64,000 bases of DNA, taken from assembly GCF_001696535.1 (NCBI RefSeq), contig NZ_MBQE01000001.1, positions 992,001 to 1,056,000 on the forward strand, read 5' to 3'. The translations under genes and the position numbers were made by a program. The notes beneath the pieces were generated by a model. It saw only the letters and a program-made list of their open reading frames with translations. It searched no databases and was not told where the DNA came from. Below are positions 16,135-23,939 of this stretch, piece by piece; position 1 is the stretch's first letter; each line of letters begins with the position of its first letter. This DNA comes from Stappia indica (GTDB lineage: Bacteria > Pseudomonadota > Alphaproteobacteria > Rhizobiales > Stappiaceae).

Positions 16135-17765
16135 CGGCCGACCGTGTGCACGTCGAAGCCGCCACGGCCGGCGCCACCCGTTCGGCGGCCCTTCCCCCAT
16201 GGTCCGCTGCCCTGCCCCTTGCCCGGCAGGCCCGCCGCCGCGCGCATCGCCGCCGTCCGCCCGCGCACGCCGAGGATCAGGTATTGCAGCGCGTCGACGA
16301 TGTCCGCCCAGGGATGCGTTTTTTCGGGCACCTCCTCGTATTCGGTCGAAGCGCGCTCGTTCCGTCGCTTGTAGCGGTACTTGCCCTCCATGCCTTCGAC
16401 CAGCAGCGGGCATCGCTGCTGGCAAATGAGCAGCGTGGTGCCCGCTTCGAGATAACCGCGCAGCTCGGCCTTAACCGCGTCGAGCCGAAGGCCGAGCTCG
16501 TTCGAGCCGTTGCCGGGAATGAGCGTCGGCAGGCCGCAGATCAGCGCGATCGTCTCCATGGCGGCCAGTTGGCCGCCCTCGCGGTCCGCCCCGTATTCCG
16601 CCGCCGGGTCCACATACAGCCGGACATTGCGGGCGCCGGCATAGCGATCCTGCAGGCGCTGGTTCAAGGCCTCGCCGAAGCGCGCGGCGCCGACGCCGTG
16701 CCCCAGATACAGCTCGTCGATTGCCGCGATGCGCCCCGGCGCCTGCACCTGGCCGAAAACGGCGGCCGGGTTGAGCGTGTTCATGGAGATATCGATCCCG
16801 ACCAGCAGATCGTTCGACGAATTGAAGCCGATCTCGTGCGAGGAGACGTGAACCCGGCGGTTGAAGGTCTCGAAAACCGGCTTGCCGGCCCGCGAGTAGC
16901 CGAATTCGTTGTCGACCATGCGCCGAACGAAGGCCTCGTCCTGGTTCCGCACGATCCGGTCGTAATAATCCGGCTCCAGGCTGAAGCGGTTTTCGGCATC
17001 CGGCGACCGGCCGGACGGCTGTTGGTGAAAGGCCCGGTCCGGGCCGCGCTTTGCGACGAGAACCTTGTAGGTCCAGTTGTCGAGCGTCGGCGCGTTCATG
17101 TCGCCGATGACGAATTTCAGCCGCCGGGCGTCCGGATCGAGCAGCAGGTCCTTTTTTGGATAGCGGCCGACGCGCTGTTCCGCGTCGTCGAGGGCGCCTT
17201 CCGCGTGCGTGTCCAGCTCGTTGAGCCACACGCCCGAATATTCGCGGCCCTTCATCAGCGTTTCGATGTCGCTGTCGTTCAAGCCGGCGAATTCGGTGAT
17301 CGCCTCGATGCGCACCCCGTCCCGCCCGATGAAGCGGAGCGTGTGCGTTACGGGCCTGTCATTGCCGCCGGCCCAGCTGGAGCCGGGGAACCCCTTCGGG
17401 AACCACTGTTTCCAGCTCTCCAGCACCGTCTTTTCGGCCGAGCGGAACGTGTCGCGCAGCACCAGCCAGCGGCACATGCGCGTCGGGCGGCCGTCCTCAG
17501 GGTGGCGTGCGATCGGCGCCAGCGTGGCCGCGTAGATCCGCTTGAACGCGCAGGCGGTGGTTTTGCCGCCGCCCAGCGGCCCCATGATGATGACCGTGGG
17601 CGTCTCATCGAGGATGAACAGCTGCGCCACCGGGCCGGGCGGCACGTATCCGAACGGGTCGAAATCGCCCGTCAGGTCGTATTTGAGCGCCAGCCGGCGG
17701 ATTTCCTCCTCACCGACGCGCCGGAACTCCTTGGCGCCGACAAGATCGCTGACATGCTCACTCAT
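16131..17765 (-). CDS. Terminase large subunit
   Basis: This 544-residue protein is the packaging motor. The ATPase N-terminus has a Walker A-like motif GPLGGGKTTA (about residues 61-70). The C-terminal half has a nuclease-like segment beginning LLVGIDISMNTLNPAA, where the first Asp would be a catalytic acidic residue, and a further Asp in LYVDPAAEYGADRE. ATG at 17,765 is chosen because it gives a normal N-terminus; the upstream extension is low-complexity. Position next to the connector module suits podoviruses. Confidence 0.9.
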   Translation of the reverse strand: MSEHVSDLVGAKEFRRVGEEEIRRLALKYDLTGDFDPFGYVPPGPVAQLFILDETPTVIIMGPLGGGKTTACAFKRIYAATLAPIARHPEDGRPTRMCRWLVLRDTFRSAEKTVLESWKQWFPKGFPGSSWAGGNDRPVTHTLRFIGRDGVRIEAITEFAGLNDSDIETLMKGREYSGVWLNELDTHAEGALDDAEQRVGRYPKKDLLLDPDARRLKFVIGDMNAPTLDNWTYKVLVAKRGPDRAFHQQPSGRSPDAENRFSLEPDYYDRIVRNQDEAFVRRMVDNEFGYSRAGKPVFETFNRRVHVSSHEIGFNSSNDLLVGIDISMNTLNPAAVFGQVQAPGRIAAIDELYLGHGVGAARFGEALNQRLQDRYAGARNVRLYVDPAAEYGADREGGQLAAMETIALICGLPTLIPGNGSNELGLRLDAVKAELRGYLEAGTTLLICQQRCPLLVEGMEGKYRYKRRNERASTEYEEVPEKTHPWADIVDALQYLILGVRGRTAAMRAAAGLPGKGQGSGPWGKGRRTGGAGRGGFDVHTVGR

Positions 17766-18157
17766 GCCGCCACCTCGCCGGCTTCCCCGACCCTTGAGCC
17801 CGCGAGAAAGGCCGCGCGGTGCCGCCCGCACCCCGACCCCGGGCCTCGCAAGGAAGTCCGGCGGGTGGAAAATCCGGACCCGGTTTCCGAAAATCGCCAT
17901 CGGCATGCGTGGCGAAGCCCCTGGGGGGGTACCCTCCCCCCCCTTCCGGGGACCCCCGGGCCGCCCGCCGGCCATCCTGCCCCCCCTGCCCGGCGCGCCG
18001 CCTGGTGCCCGTCGACCATGCTCGCCGAGGGTGCCGGAAATGGCCTGTCCCCCTCCGGATCGGACGTTCTGCCACCCTGATTTTGGATCGGGGGAGCCGC
18101 GCCGAATTCGCCCGCGATATCAACGCGCTGCCGTGCCGTGAGACTTTCTCGCGCCAT
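17762..18157 (-). CDS. Doubtful 131-residue frame between terminase subunits
   Basis: An open frame that begins 9 bases after the small-terminase stop and whose stop overlaps the large-terminase start (ATGA), so spacing fits a translated gene. Composition argues against it: it is Gly/Arg/Pro-rich without secondary structure, and it crosses a run of seven G (17,923-17,929) and one of eight C (17,936-17,943). It may be a leader or spacer, or a decayed gene. No family recognised. Confidence 0.3.
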   Translation of the reverse strand: MARESLTARQRVDIAGEFGAAPPIQNQGGRTSDPEGDRPFPAPSASMVDGHQAARRAGGAGWPAGGPGVPGRGGRVPPQGLRHACRWRFSETGSGFSTRRTSLRGPGSGCGRHRAAFLAGSRVGEAGEVAA

Positions 18158-18166
18158 GTCTCACGC

Positions 18167-18718
18167 CTACCCGTCGTCGCTGTCGTTGATTTCGCTGGCT
18201 TTTTCGCCCTCGGGCGCGCCCACCGACAGCGCCCGCTGGCCGGCGATCGCGCGGCCCGCGTCGAGCTGGTTGGTGCCCAGGTTGACCACCAGCATGGGCA
18301 GCCGCTCGTCGATCACCTCCAGCTGGACCGGCTTCTTGCCGTGCAGGTAGGGCGCCAGCTGGCTCGCCACCGTGTGCTGCTCGCGCACGATGTCCCACAG
18401 CGTCGGGCAGTGCGGCCGCTTGTCCTTCCCGCGCCCTGTCCGGACCTGCTCGTGCTGGACGAACCACGCCTGGAGCGCCACCGGGTCGACCGTGAGGAAC
18501 CGGGCCATTGCCGTCAGCGGGTCCGTGAAGCCCTGCGCCCGGTAGAACGCCTCGAAGTCCCGCGTCTTGCGGTTCAGCGAGCCCTTCGGCCGGCCGCGCG
18601 GCCGCTTCGCCTCGGCCCGCTCGGCCTGGTCGGGCCGCTGCGCGGCCAGGGCCGCGCCGGCATCGGCGAACCAGTCACCCCCCTCGTCGTCGTCTTCGAA
18701 GTTGCCGTTTTCCGCCAT
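18167..18718 (-). CDS. Candidate terminase small subunit
   Basis: The protein has 183 residues. Parts in order: an acidic N-terminus (residues 6-15), a basic GRPKGSLNRKT segment (about 42-52) of the kind seen in phage packaging proteins, a helical middle, and an acidic C-terminus. It is the first gene of the leftward late operon and lies upstream of the large terminase, the usual place of the DNA-recognition subunit. The family is not certain from sequence alone; the basic segment and position support the call. Confidence 0.55.
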   Translation of the reverse strand: MAENGNFEDDDEGGDWFADAGAALAAQRPDQAERAEAKRPRGRPKGSLNRKTRDFEAFYRAQGFTDPLTAMARFLTVDPVALQAWFVQHEQVRTGRGKDKRPHCPTLWDIVREQHTVASQLAPYLHGKKPVQLEVIDERLPMLVVNLGTNQLDAGRAIAGQRALSVGAPEGEKASEINDSDDG

Positions 18719-19233
18719 TCCACCCGGCTCCGGATTATTTTAATCGGGACCGGCGGGCGCAGCTGTCTAGGTGCTGTCTAGGTGACTGTCTAGGAAATTC
18801 ATCAATCAATTCAATTCACTAAATACAATTTAGACACATTAGACAGTTTAGACACATATCCCCTTACACGGGCGCGCGTGCGCGCGTATGTGCGTATCCC
18901 CACGCTGTCTGAACTGTCTAACTCGTCTATCGATTGATTTTTGTCTGTCGTATCAAGGGCTTGTAGCCTGCCCTCCCCTAGACAGCCGCTAGACGCTCCA
19001 GACAGTCTCGCCTGCCCGCCATCGGCCATGACCCGACGATAGGAGCCCGCCAGACCGGTCAACCGGTCCTGTCCCTGATCCGCAACGGGTCGGGGTGCGG
19101 GATTGGGCGCAAAAATTCGAGATCGCCGACCATAAAAATAAGCGTCTCGCTTATTTTGTGTTGACATGACTAAGCGGGACGCTTATTAATAGCGCTATCA
19201 GCAGCGGGCGATGCCCCAACAGGAGACGCACCT
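18719..19233. promoter_or_regulatory. Late-operon control region with a TGTCTA/TAGACA motif array
   Basis: This 515-base stretch has no convincing gene. Between 18,763 and 19,008 it carries about a dozen copies of TGTCTA or its complement TAGACA (some with one change). Three consecutive CTGTCTAGG units start at 18,763, 18,774 and 18,786. TAGACA occurs at 18,831, 18,840, 18,849 and 18,979, and TGTCTA at 18,915. The section around 18,790-18,860 is AT-rich against a GC-rich background. It faces the late operon to the left and a two-gene operon to the right. It may bind a phage regulator or serve as a replication origin. Confidence 0.6.
19135..19189 (+). promoter_or_regulatory. Promoter with two TAAGCG palindromic operators
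   Basis: TTGACA (19,161-19,166) and TATTAA (19,184-19,189) are 17 bases apart, a strong sigma-70-type promoter. One palindrome (centre TCT, 10-bp arms ending TAAGCG/CGCTTA) spans 19,135-19,157, just upstream of -35. A second, TAAGCG-GGA-CGCTTA, spans 19,171-19,185 inside the spacer. Centres are 32 bases apart, about three helical turns. A dimeric repressor binding both would block transcription; the HTH protein encoded two genes downstream is the natural candidate. Confidence 0.8.
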
Positions 19234-19431
19234 ATGACCAAGATCACCAACCAGCACGGCGCAGAATTCGACATGGATGCGGTCGCCAACCTCATGGACG
19301 ACGACATCCGCGAGGCTCTGCACTCTCAGGGCTTCGACAGCGATCAGGCCTTCTTCGAAGCCTATTGCCGCGCCCATGCCGAGCTGTACGGCGAGGAGTT
19401 CACCTTCGCTACACGCAACCCGCAGGTCTGA
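19234..19431 (+). CDS. Small acidic phage protein of unknown function
   Basis: The protein has 65 residues and is strongly acidic (MDDDIREALHSQGFDSDQ within it). AGGAG lies 9 bases before the ATG. It is the first gene behind the TAAGCG-controlled promoter and is followed after 3 bases by an HTH gene, so the two form an operon. No family recognised. A small acidic protein plus an autoregulating HTH protein could be an anti-repressor or toxin-antitoxin-like pair, but the sequence does not decide. Confidence 0.65.
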   Translation: MTKITNQHGAEFDMDAVANLMDDDIREALHSQGFDSDQAFFEAYCRAHAELYGEEFTFATRNPQV

Positions 19432-19434
19432 TCA

Positions 19435-19623
19435 GTGACCCCCACCGATCTCCGCGAGATCCGCAGCAAGCTCGGCCTCAATCAGGCCGGGCTTGCCGCC
19501 GTTCTCGGTCGGCACCCGCAGACGATTTCGAAGTGGGAGCGCGGCGCCGAGCCGATCCCCGAGACCGGCGAGCTGCGCCTCGCCCTGGCCGCCCTGCTGG
19601 CCGGCTTGGAGCCCGTCTCCTGA
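19435..19623 (+). CDS. XRE-family HTH regulator
   Basis: A 62-residue protein with a GTG start 3 bases after the preceding stop. Almost the whole protein is a Cro/CI-type HTH domain: LGLNQAGLAAVLGRHPQTIS contains the two helices, followed by KWERG. It most likely binds the two TAAGCG palindromes upstream and controls its own operon and perhaps the late genes. It runs toward the end of the replication operon, with a hairpin between. Confidence 0.8.
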   Translation: MTPTDLREIRSKLGLNQAGLAAVLGRHPQTISKWERGAEPIPETGELRLALAALLAGLEPVS

Positions 19624-19648
19624 TCCGTTCCACCATGTCAAAGAACCC

Positions 19649-19676
19649 GCCGGGCGCGCGCGATCGCCCGCCCGGC
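19649..19676. terminator. Hairpin between convergent operons
   Basis: An 8-bp perfect stem (GCCGGGCG/CGCCCGGC, 12-base loop) sits in the 63-base gap between the HTH gene and the end of the leftward replication operon. It lacks a T tract on either strand, so termination efficiency is uncertain. Confidence 0.4.
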
Positions 19677-19686
19677 GCACTGCAGC

Positions 19687-21681
19687 TCAGGCGCGGCTAT
19701 GCCGCTCGAAATTCCTGTAATCGCTCAAGGAAACAAACATGCAGCGGCGCTGCTGGCCGGCGACCGAGTAGCGATTGTCGAGCTTGACCGCGCCGTCCGG
19801 CCGACTGCCCGTGACGATGCCCTTGACCACCACCGGCTCCGGCCCGCGCCGCAGCGCCCAGGACCAGCTGCCGCTGCCGCCGCGATGGCCGTACGGCGTG
19901 TCCTGCAGCATCCGGCCGAGGACCTTGGACTGGTTCGGGATCGCCAGCGCGAAGGATTGGCCGAGCGTACCCTTGGGCAGCAGACCGAGATCCGCAGCGG
20001 CGAGGATAGAGCGGGCCTCGGCCTCCTCCATCAAGGTGAGGTCCAGCTTCTCCAGCACCTGCGCCGGGGTCGACTTCACACCGTGGTTGTAGTTGTCGAT
20101 CGGCGTCGTGAGGATGTGGTGCAGGCAGTCCAGCCAGGCCGGCCGCTTGTCGCCCAGCTCCGGCACCGCATCGGCGGCGAGCTGCTCGCCCCACCAGTCC
20201 AGCGTCTCGAACGGCAGGCCGAGCGCATCCATACCCTCGTCGCCGAGCAGCAGGTGTCCGCAGGCCAAGAACGTGCCGAAGGTCGATTGCCCGCGATTGT
20301 CGTGCCCCGCCTCGCGCAGCACGGCGCGATACTGCTCATAGATCTCGGGCAGCCGGCTCCACCCGTCCACCACCCGGCGCAACAGGCGCGGGCCAACGCT
20401 TTCCGGGTCCTTGAGCTGCGGCACCTTGCCGTCGCGGCTTTTCAGCGGGCCGAGCTGCAGCACGGCAAGCCTCGACATCGAGGCCGGCGGGATCGGCGGC
20501 GGATTGATCGCGGAGAAGGCAAAGCTGGACCGCGCCTGGAACTCGACGCCCTTGTGATCGGCGCCGCCGCGGATACGCACGCTGCCGCTGGCCGCATCGC
20601 GGGCCATCTTGATGATCTTCTGGCTTTGCTCGATGCCGTCGTCGCCTTCCAGCTCGTCGATGCCGATCGGCACGCTGTCGTGGCCGACCAGCTGGTAGAG
20701 GCCGGCCTCACTGGCATTGGTGGTGGAAACCATCGACCGGCCGAGCACGATCTTGTGCAGCTTCATCAGCTCGCTCTTGCCGGCGCCGGCATCGCCCACG
20801 GTGAAGGTGGACGGGCGCCAGTCCAGCGCGGCGCCCATCATGGCGACCCCGTACCAGCCCAGCTGGATCATGCAGTCGACGTCGCCGCGCTCGAAATTCC
20901 AGCTGCGCAGCGCGCGGAACAGCTCCGGCGCCGGGTTGTCGTCCTCCACCTGGTGCGGCCATGGCACGATGCCGGCCGGCCGGCGCACATAGAAGTGCTG
21001 CCCCACCTCGCCCGTGTCGCGCAGTTTGCCGTCGAGCCACAGATACTCGCCGCAATGCAGCAGCAGCCGGCCGTCGTCGGTGCGCCAGGCGCCGCGGCCG
21101 CGCACCAGATCGGACATGGACCACGGCCCGCGCTCGCGGCAGGCGGCGAAGAGATCGCGGCGCACCTCCTCGCTCTTGAACCCGGCGATGGCGCCTTTCT
21201 TGTCGTAGGACGGCCAGGCCCAGCACAGGAAGTCCTCGGCACCGGCGAACAGGATCTGCAGCCGCTCCACGCCCATGGCCTTGCCGCCGGTGTTGAACAC
21301 CTGACCGCGCGTGTCGACGAAGAAGAACTGCTCGCCGTCATAGCCGAGCGGACGCACCGGCGCGCCGGCGGGAATGTGGCCGGTCTCGTCCAGCTCGCCC
21401 GCCTTGCGCCACTGGCCGGGCTCGATCCCGGCCCGCGCCATGCTGGAGCGGGTGCCCTTGCGCTCGGCCTGCACTTCCAGCTTCTCGCGCGCCGCGCCCG
21501 TGACGGCCGCCACCTTGCGCTTGCCGCCGGCGGCCCTGGGCGCCGCCTCGTCCTGCGCCTCGCTTTCCGTTGCCTCGCCTCCCTTCGCGCGCGCCTCCGC
21601 ACGCGCAGCCGCGGCGGCAACCCATTCCGGCGAGCCCTTTTTTCTTTCCTGTGGATAACTTCCGTATTCTTTTTCGCTCAT
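19687..21681 (-). CDS. Phage replication ATPase/helicase (DUF927-like)
   Basis: The protein has 664 residues. A Lys/Ala/Glu-rich N-terminus (1-80) precedes a DUF927-like region and a RecA/SF3-type ATPase core with Walker A at 296-303 (GDAGAGKS) and Walker B at 338-343 (PIGIDE). A later FAFSAINPPPIPP segment resembles the sensor region of these phage and mobile-element helicases. It probably unwinds DNA during phage replication with the Toprim primase encoded two genes upstream. It is the last gene of the leftward early operon. Confidence 0.75.
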   Translation of the reverse strand: MSEKEYGSYPQERKKGSPEWVAAAAARAEARAKGGEATESEAQDEAAPRAAGGKRKVAAVTGAAREKLEVQAERKGTRSSMARAGIEPGQWRKAGELDETGHIPAGAPVRPLGYDGEQFFFVDTRGQVFNTGGKAMGVERLQILFAGAEDFLCWAWPSYDKKGAIAGFKSEEVRRDLFAACRERGPWSMSDLVRGRGAWRTDDGRLLLHCGEYLWLDGKLRDTGEVGQHFYVRRPAGIVPWPHQVEDDNPAPELFRALRSWNFERGDVDCMIQLGWYGVAMMGAALDWRPSTFTVGDAGAGKSELMKLHKIVLGRSMVSTTNASEAGLYQLVGHDSVPIGIDELEGDDGIEQSQKIIKMARDAASGSVRIRGGADHKGVEFQARSSFAFSAINPPPIPPASMSRLAVLQLGPLKSRDGKVPQLKDPESVGPRLLRRVVDGWSRLPEIYEQYRAVLREAGHDNRGQSTFGTFLACGHLLLGDEGMDALGLPFETLDWWGEQLAADAVPELGDKRPAWLDCLHHILTTPIDNYNHGVKSTPAQVLEKLDLTLMEEAEARSILAAADLGLLPKGTLGQSFALAIPNQSKVLGRMLQDTPYGHRGGSGSWSWALRRGPEPVVVKGIVTGSRPDGAVKLDNRYSVAGQQRRCMFVSLSDYRNFERHSRA

Positions 21682-21732
21682 CGCCCCGGGCCGCCGTCAG
21701 GTTGACTTTTGACATGTCAATTTCGCCGGCAC

Positions 21733-22425
21733 TCAGCCGGATGCGGGCGCTTTGCCGCGCGGCTTCTGCCGGTTCGGCACCTTGGGCAGGTCCTTCGGCT
21801 GGTCCTTAGGCTGGGGCTTCGGCGCGGCCTTGCCGGCGCTGAGCTTCGCCGCGCGCGCAGGCTTTGCCGCTTCCCGCTCGGCGGCCTCGGCCGCCTCTTG
21901 CGCGGCGATCTCGGCCTTGCGCTGCAGCTCCCGCTCGGCCGCCTGCTCCCGGTCGAACCGTGCCATGCTGGCCGCCGCCTCGGCGGCCCAGGGCTCCATC
22001 TCGCCCAGCGACCCGACCGGCTCGAAGATCGTGTCCTCGATCGCCGGCGCCGGATTGGGCGGCGGCAGGCTGGCGCGTTGCTCCGCCTCGATCTGGCGGA
22101 TGGCGAGCCGCTGGCGCAGGTCGCGCAGGGTGATGGCGAACAGGTCGAGCGCGAAGCGCTGCTCCTCCGGCACCGCGGCCCAGGGCGTCCGCGTGGCCCG
22201 CCGGTCCTGCTGCAGCCACAGCCACACGGTCTCGCCCTTCTCCACCCCATGGGCGATGATGAAGGCGCCGGTGTTCTCCACCAGCTGCTGCAGCGCGACC
22301 TCGTCGGCGCAGGCGGGCATGAAGTCGCTGCCCTCCCCTTCGCTCAACAGCGCATAAAGTTCGCTTGCGGCCACGAAGGCGACACGGGTGGCATAGCTGT
22401 CCACGTCGATCTCGGTGATGTTCAT
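21733..22425 (-). CDS. Phage protein of unknown function in the replication operon
   Basis: The protein has 230 residues. The start at 22,425 shares a base with the primase stop (TAATG), showing translational coupling. The N-terminal 130 residues look globular. A charged helical stretch follows at 145-190, and the tail (about 190-230) is Lys/Pro/Ala-rich (PKPQPKDQPKDLPK), likely disordered and nucleic-acid-contacting. No family recognised; location suggests a replication accessory role. Confidence 0.65.
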   Translation of the reverse strand: MNITEIDVDSYATRVAFVAASELYALLSEGEGSDFMPACADEVALQQLVENTGAFIIAHGVEKGETVWLWLQQDRRATRTPWAAVPEEQRFALDLFAITLRDLRQRLAIRQIEAEQRASLPPPNPAPAIEDTIFEPVGSLGEMEPWAAEAAASMARFDREQAAERELQRKAEIAAQEAAEAAEREAAKPARAAKLSAGKAAPKPQPKDQPKDLPKVPNRQKPRGKAPASG

Positions 22426-23558
22426 TACTCGCTCCTCAGCACGTCGTTGACGTCCTTGCCCCAGCTGGCCGGCATGGCCACCGGCTCCACCGGCTTGTCG
22501 AACCGGCGCATCCGCGCCAGCGCCTTGTCGAAGGTCGCCGCCGCCTGGGGGTTGTCCCAATCGTTGTCCCGAAACAGCAGGTAGCCGCTGGCCGCCGCGT
22601 GGTCGTAGAGCGACAGGTAGCCGGACAGGCTGCCGGCCGCCGACATGCGCAGCTCGCCGTCCGCCCAGGCGGCCGACAGCCCGTCCTCGATGCCTTCGGT
22701 GATGCCCTCGATGCCGCTCACACCCGCCTCGGCCGCCTGTTCCATGCCGAGGCCGCTCGGCCCCAGCGTGAGGCGGATGCGCAGGCCCTGCGTTTCGGGG
22801 AACATCATCTTCGCCTTTGCCACATCGTCACCGAAGGGCACCGACTGCGCCTTGTCGCGGCCGTCCGGGGCGAGAAAGGTGTAATGGCAGGCGCCGATGC
22901 GCCCCGCCCGGTCGACCATGGCGCCGATCATCGCGGGAAAGCGGGGCGCCTCGCCGCAGCGCTTGCCGTCCGCATCGCGCGGCGCACCCAGCCAGTATTC
23001 GCAAGAGGGATGGAACCGCAGCGCATTGCCGACATTCGGCACGTCGCGCAGCTCGATGCCGCGCGCCTCGCGCAGGTAGGTCTCGACCAGCGTTCCCCGC
23101 CAGTCCTGGCAGGAGAAGAACATCTTCCGCGCCCGCGCGCGCATCGCCTCGCGCCGCTGTTCCTCCGCCGCCTCCACCGCCACCCGCCGCGCCTGCGCCT
23201 CGGCGGCCATCCGCTCGCGCGTCGCATCATCGAGCCGCGACAGACCGAACCGATCCTCGATCCAGGCGACGGCATCCACCCGGCTTTGCGCGGTGACGGC
23301 GCCGCTATGCACCGCCGCCACCAGGTCGATCACATCGCCCTTGTCGCCGGAAACGAAGTCCGTCCAGCCGCCGCGCCGCGCGCCGCTCAGCCAGATGACG
23401 GTCTGCGAGGCCTTGGCCCGCGCCCGCCACGGCCAGACGACGTTCCACAGCCCGCCGCGCTTGTGGCGTGCGGCCGCGCCCGAGCCGAACAGCTCGGGGA
23501 TCAACGTCTCCAGGTGGTCCAGGGCCACCTGCTTGGCGATGGCAAAGCGGGACGTCAT
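22425..23558 (-). CDS. Toprim-domain phage primase
   Basis: The protein has 377 residues. The N-terminal part contains RRGGWTDFVSGDKGDVIDLV, typical of phage and plasmid primases. A Glu/Gln-rich helical linker follows (about 100-140). The C-terminal Toprim region has ITEGIEDGLSAA at about 285 (catalytic Glu) and FRDNDWDN at about 333 (metal-binding DxD). It would lay primers for phage DNA synthesis. The ATG at 23,558 overlaps the preceding stop (ATGA), which fixes the start. Confidence 0.82.
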   Translation of the reverse strand: MTSRFAIAKQVALDHLETLIPELFGSGAAARHKRGGLWNVVWPWRARAKASQTVIWLSGARRGGWTDFVSGDKGDVIDLVAAVHSGAVTAQSRVDAVAWIEDRFGLSRLDDATRERMAAEAQARRVAVEAAEEQRREAMRARARKMFFSCQDWRGTLVETYLREARGIELRDVPNVGNALRFHPSCEYWLGAPRDADGKRCGEAPRFPAMIGAMVDRAGRIGACHYTFLAPDGRDKAQSVPFGDDVAKAKMMFPETQGLRIRLTLGPSGLGMEQAAEAGVSGIEGITEGIEDGLSAAWADGELRMSAAGSLSGYLSLYDHAAASGYLLFRDNDWDNPQAAATFDKALARMRRFDKPVEPVAMPASWGKDVNDVLRSE

Positions 23559-23935
23559 GCGCGCCGCCTCCGGTGCCGGTTTTTCCCTCGCCGCATCTCC
23601 GCGGCGGAGTACAGCGGCCCGCGGTGCTTCTCCTTGGCCAGCACGGTGATGACCGTGCCATTGGTGCACAGGCACACATGCCCCTTGCAGCGGATCCGCG
23701 CCGCGCCCTGGCGCAGGGCGAACAGCAGCTCCGGCGGCAGGATCTTCCGCCGCAGGTCCTCGATGTCGATGCCGGTTTCCACCTGAAAGGCGGCGAGCAC
23801 CTGCGCGGGCGGCGCCGTGCGCCCCTCGCCGCCGCCGGCCAGCCGCTGGAACGGGCGCAGGTCGACATGCATCACCCGCGCGAGATAGCGCAGCACCGCA
23901 TGTTGCGTGACCGGGTAGCGGGCGGGGACGGTCAT
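23555..23935 (-). CDS. Small phage protein of unknown function
   Basis: The protein has 126 residues. It shows a His-containing N-terminal helix (VTQHAVLRYLARVMHVDL), a central helix, and a beta-hairpin IRCKGHVCLCTNGTVITVL followed by a basic C-terminus (RRGKNRHRRRR). The pattern recurs in phage early operons but I cannot assign a function. A 4-base overlap joins it to the primase gene. Confidence 0.65.
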   Translation of the reverse strand: MTVPARYPVTQHAVLRYLARVMHVDLRPFQRLAGGGEGRTAPPAQVLAAFQVETGIDIEDLRRKILPPELLFALRQGAARIRCKGHVCLCTNGTVITVLAKEKHRGPLYSAAEMRRGKNRHRRRRA

Positions 23936-23939
23936 CGCT

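Noticed and set aside
18811-19167. 118-codon minus-strand frame over the TGTCTA array
   Set aside because: Crosses AT-rich repeats and the promoter with TAAGCG palindromes; no ribosome site and no plausible fold.
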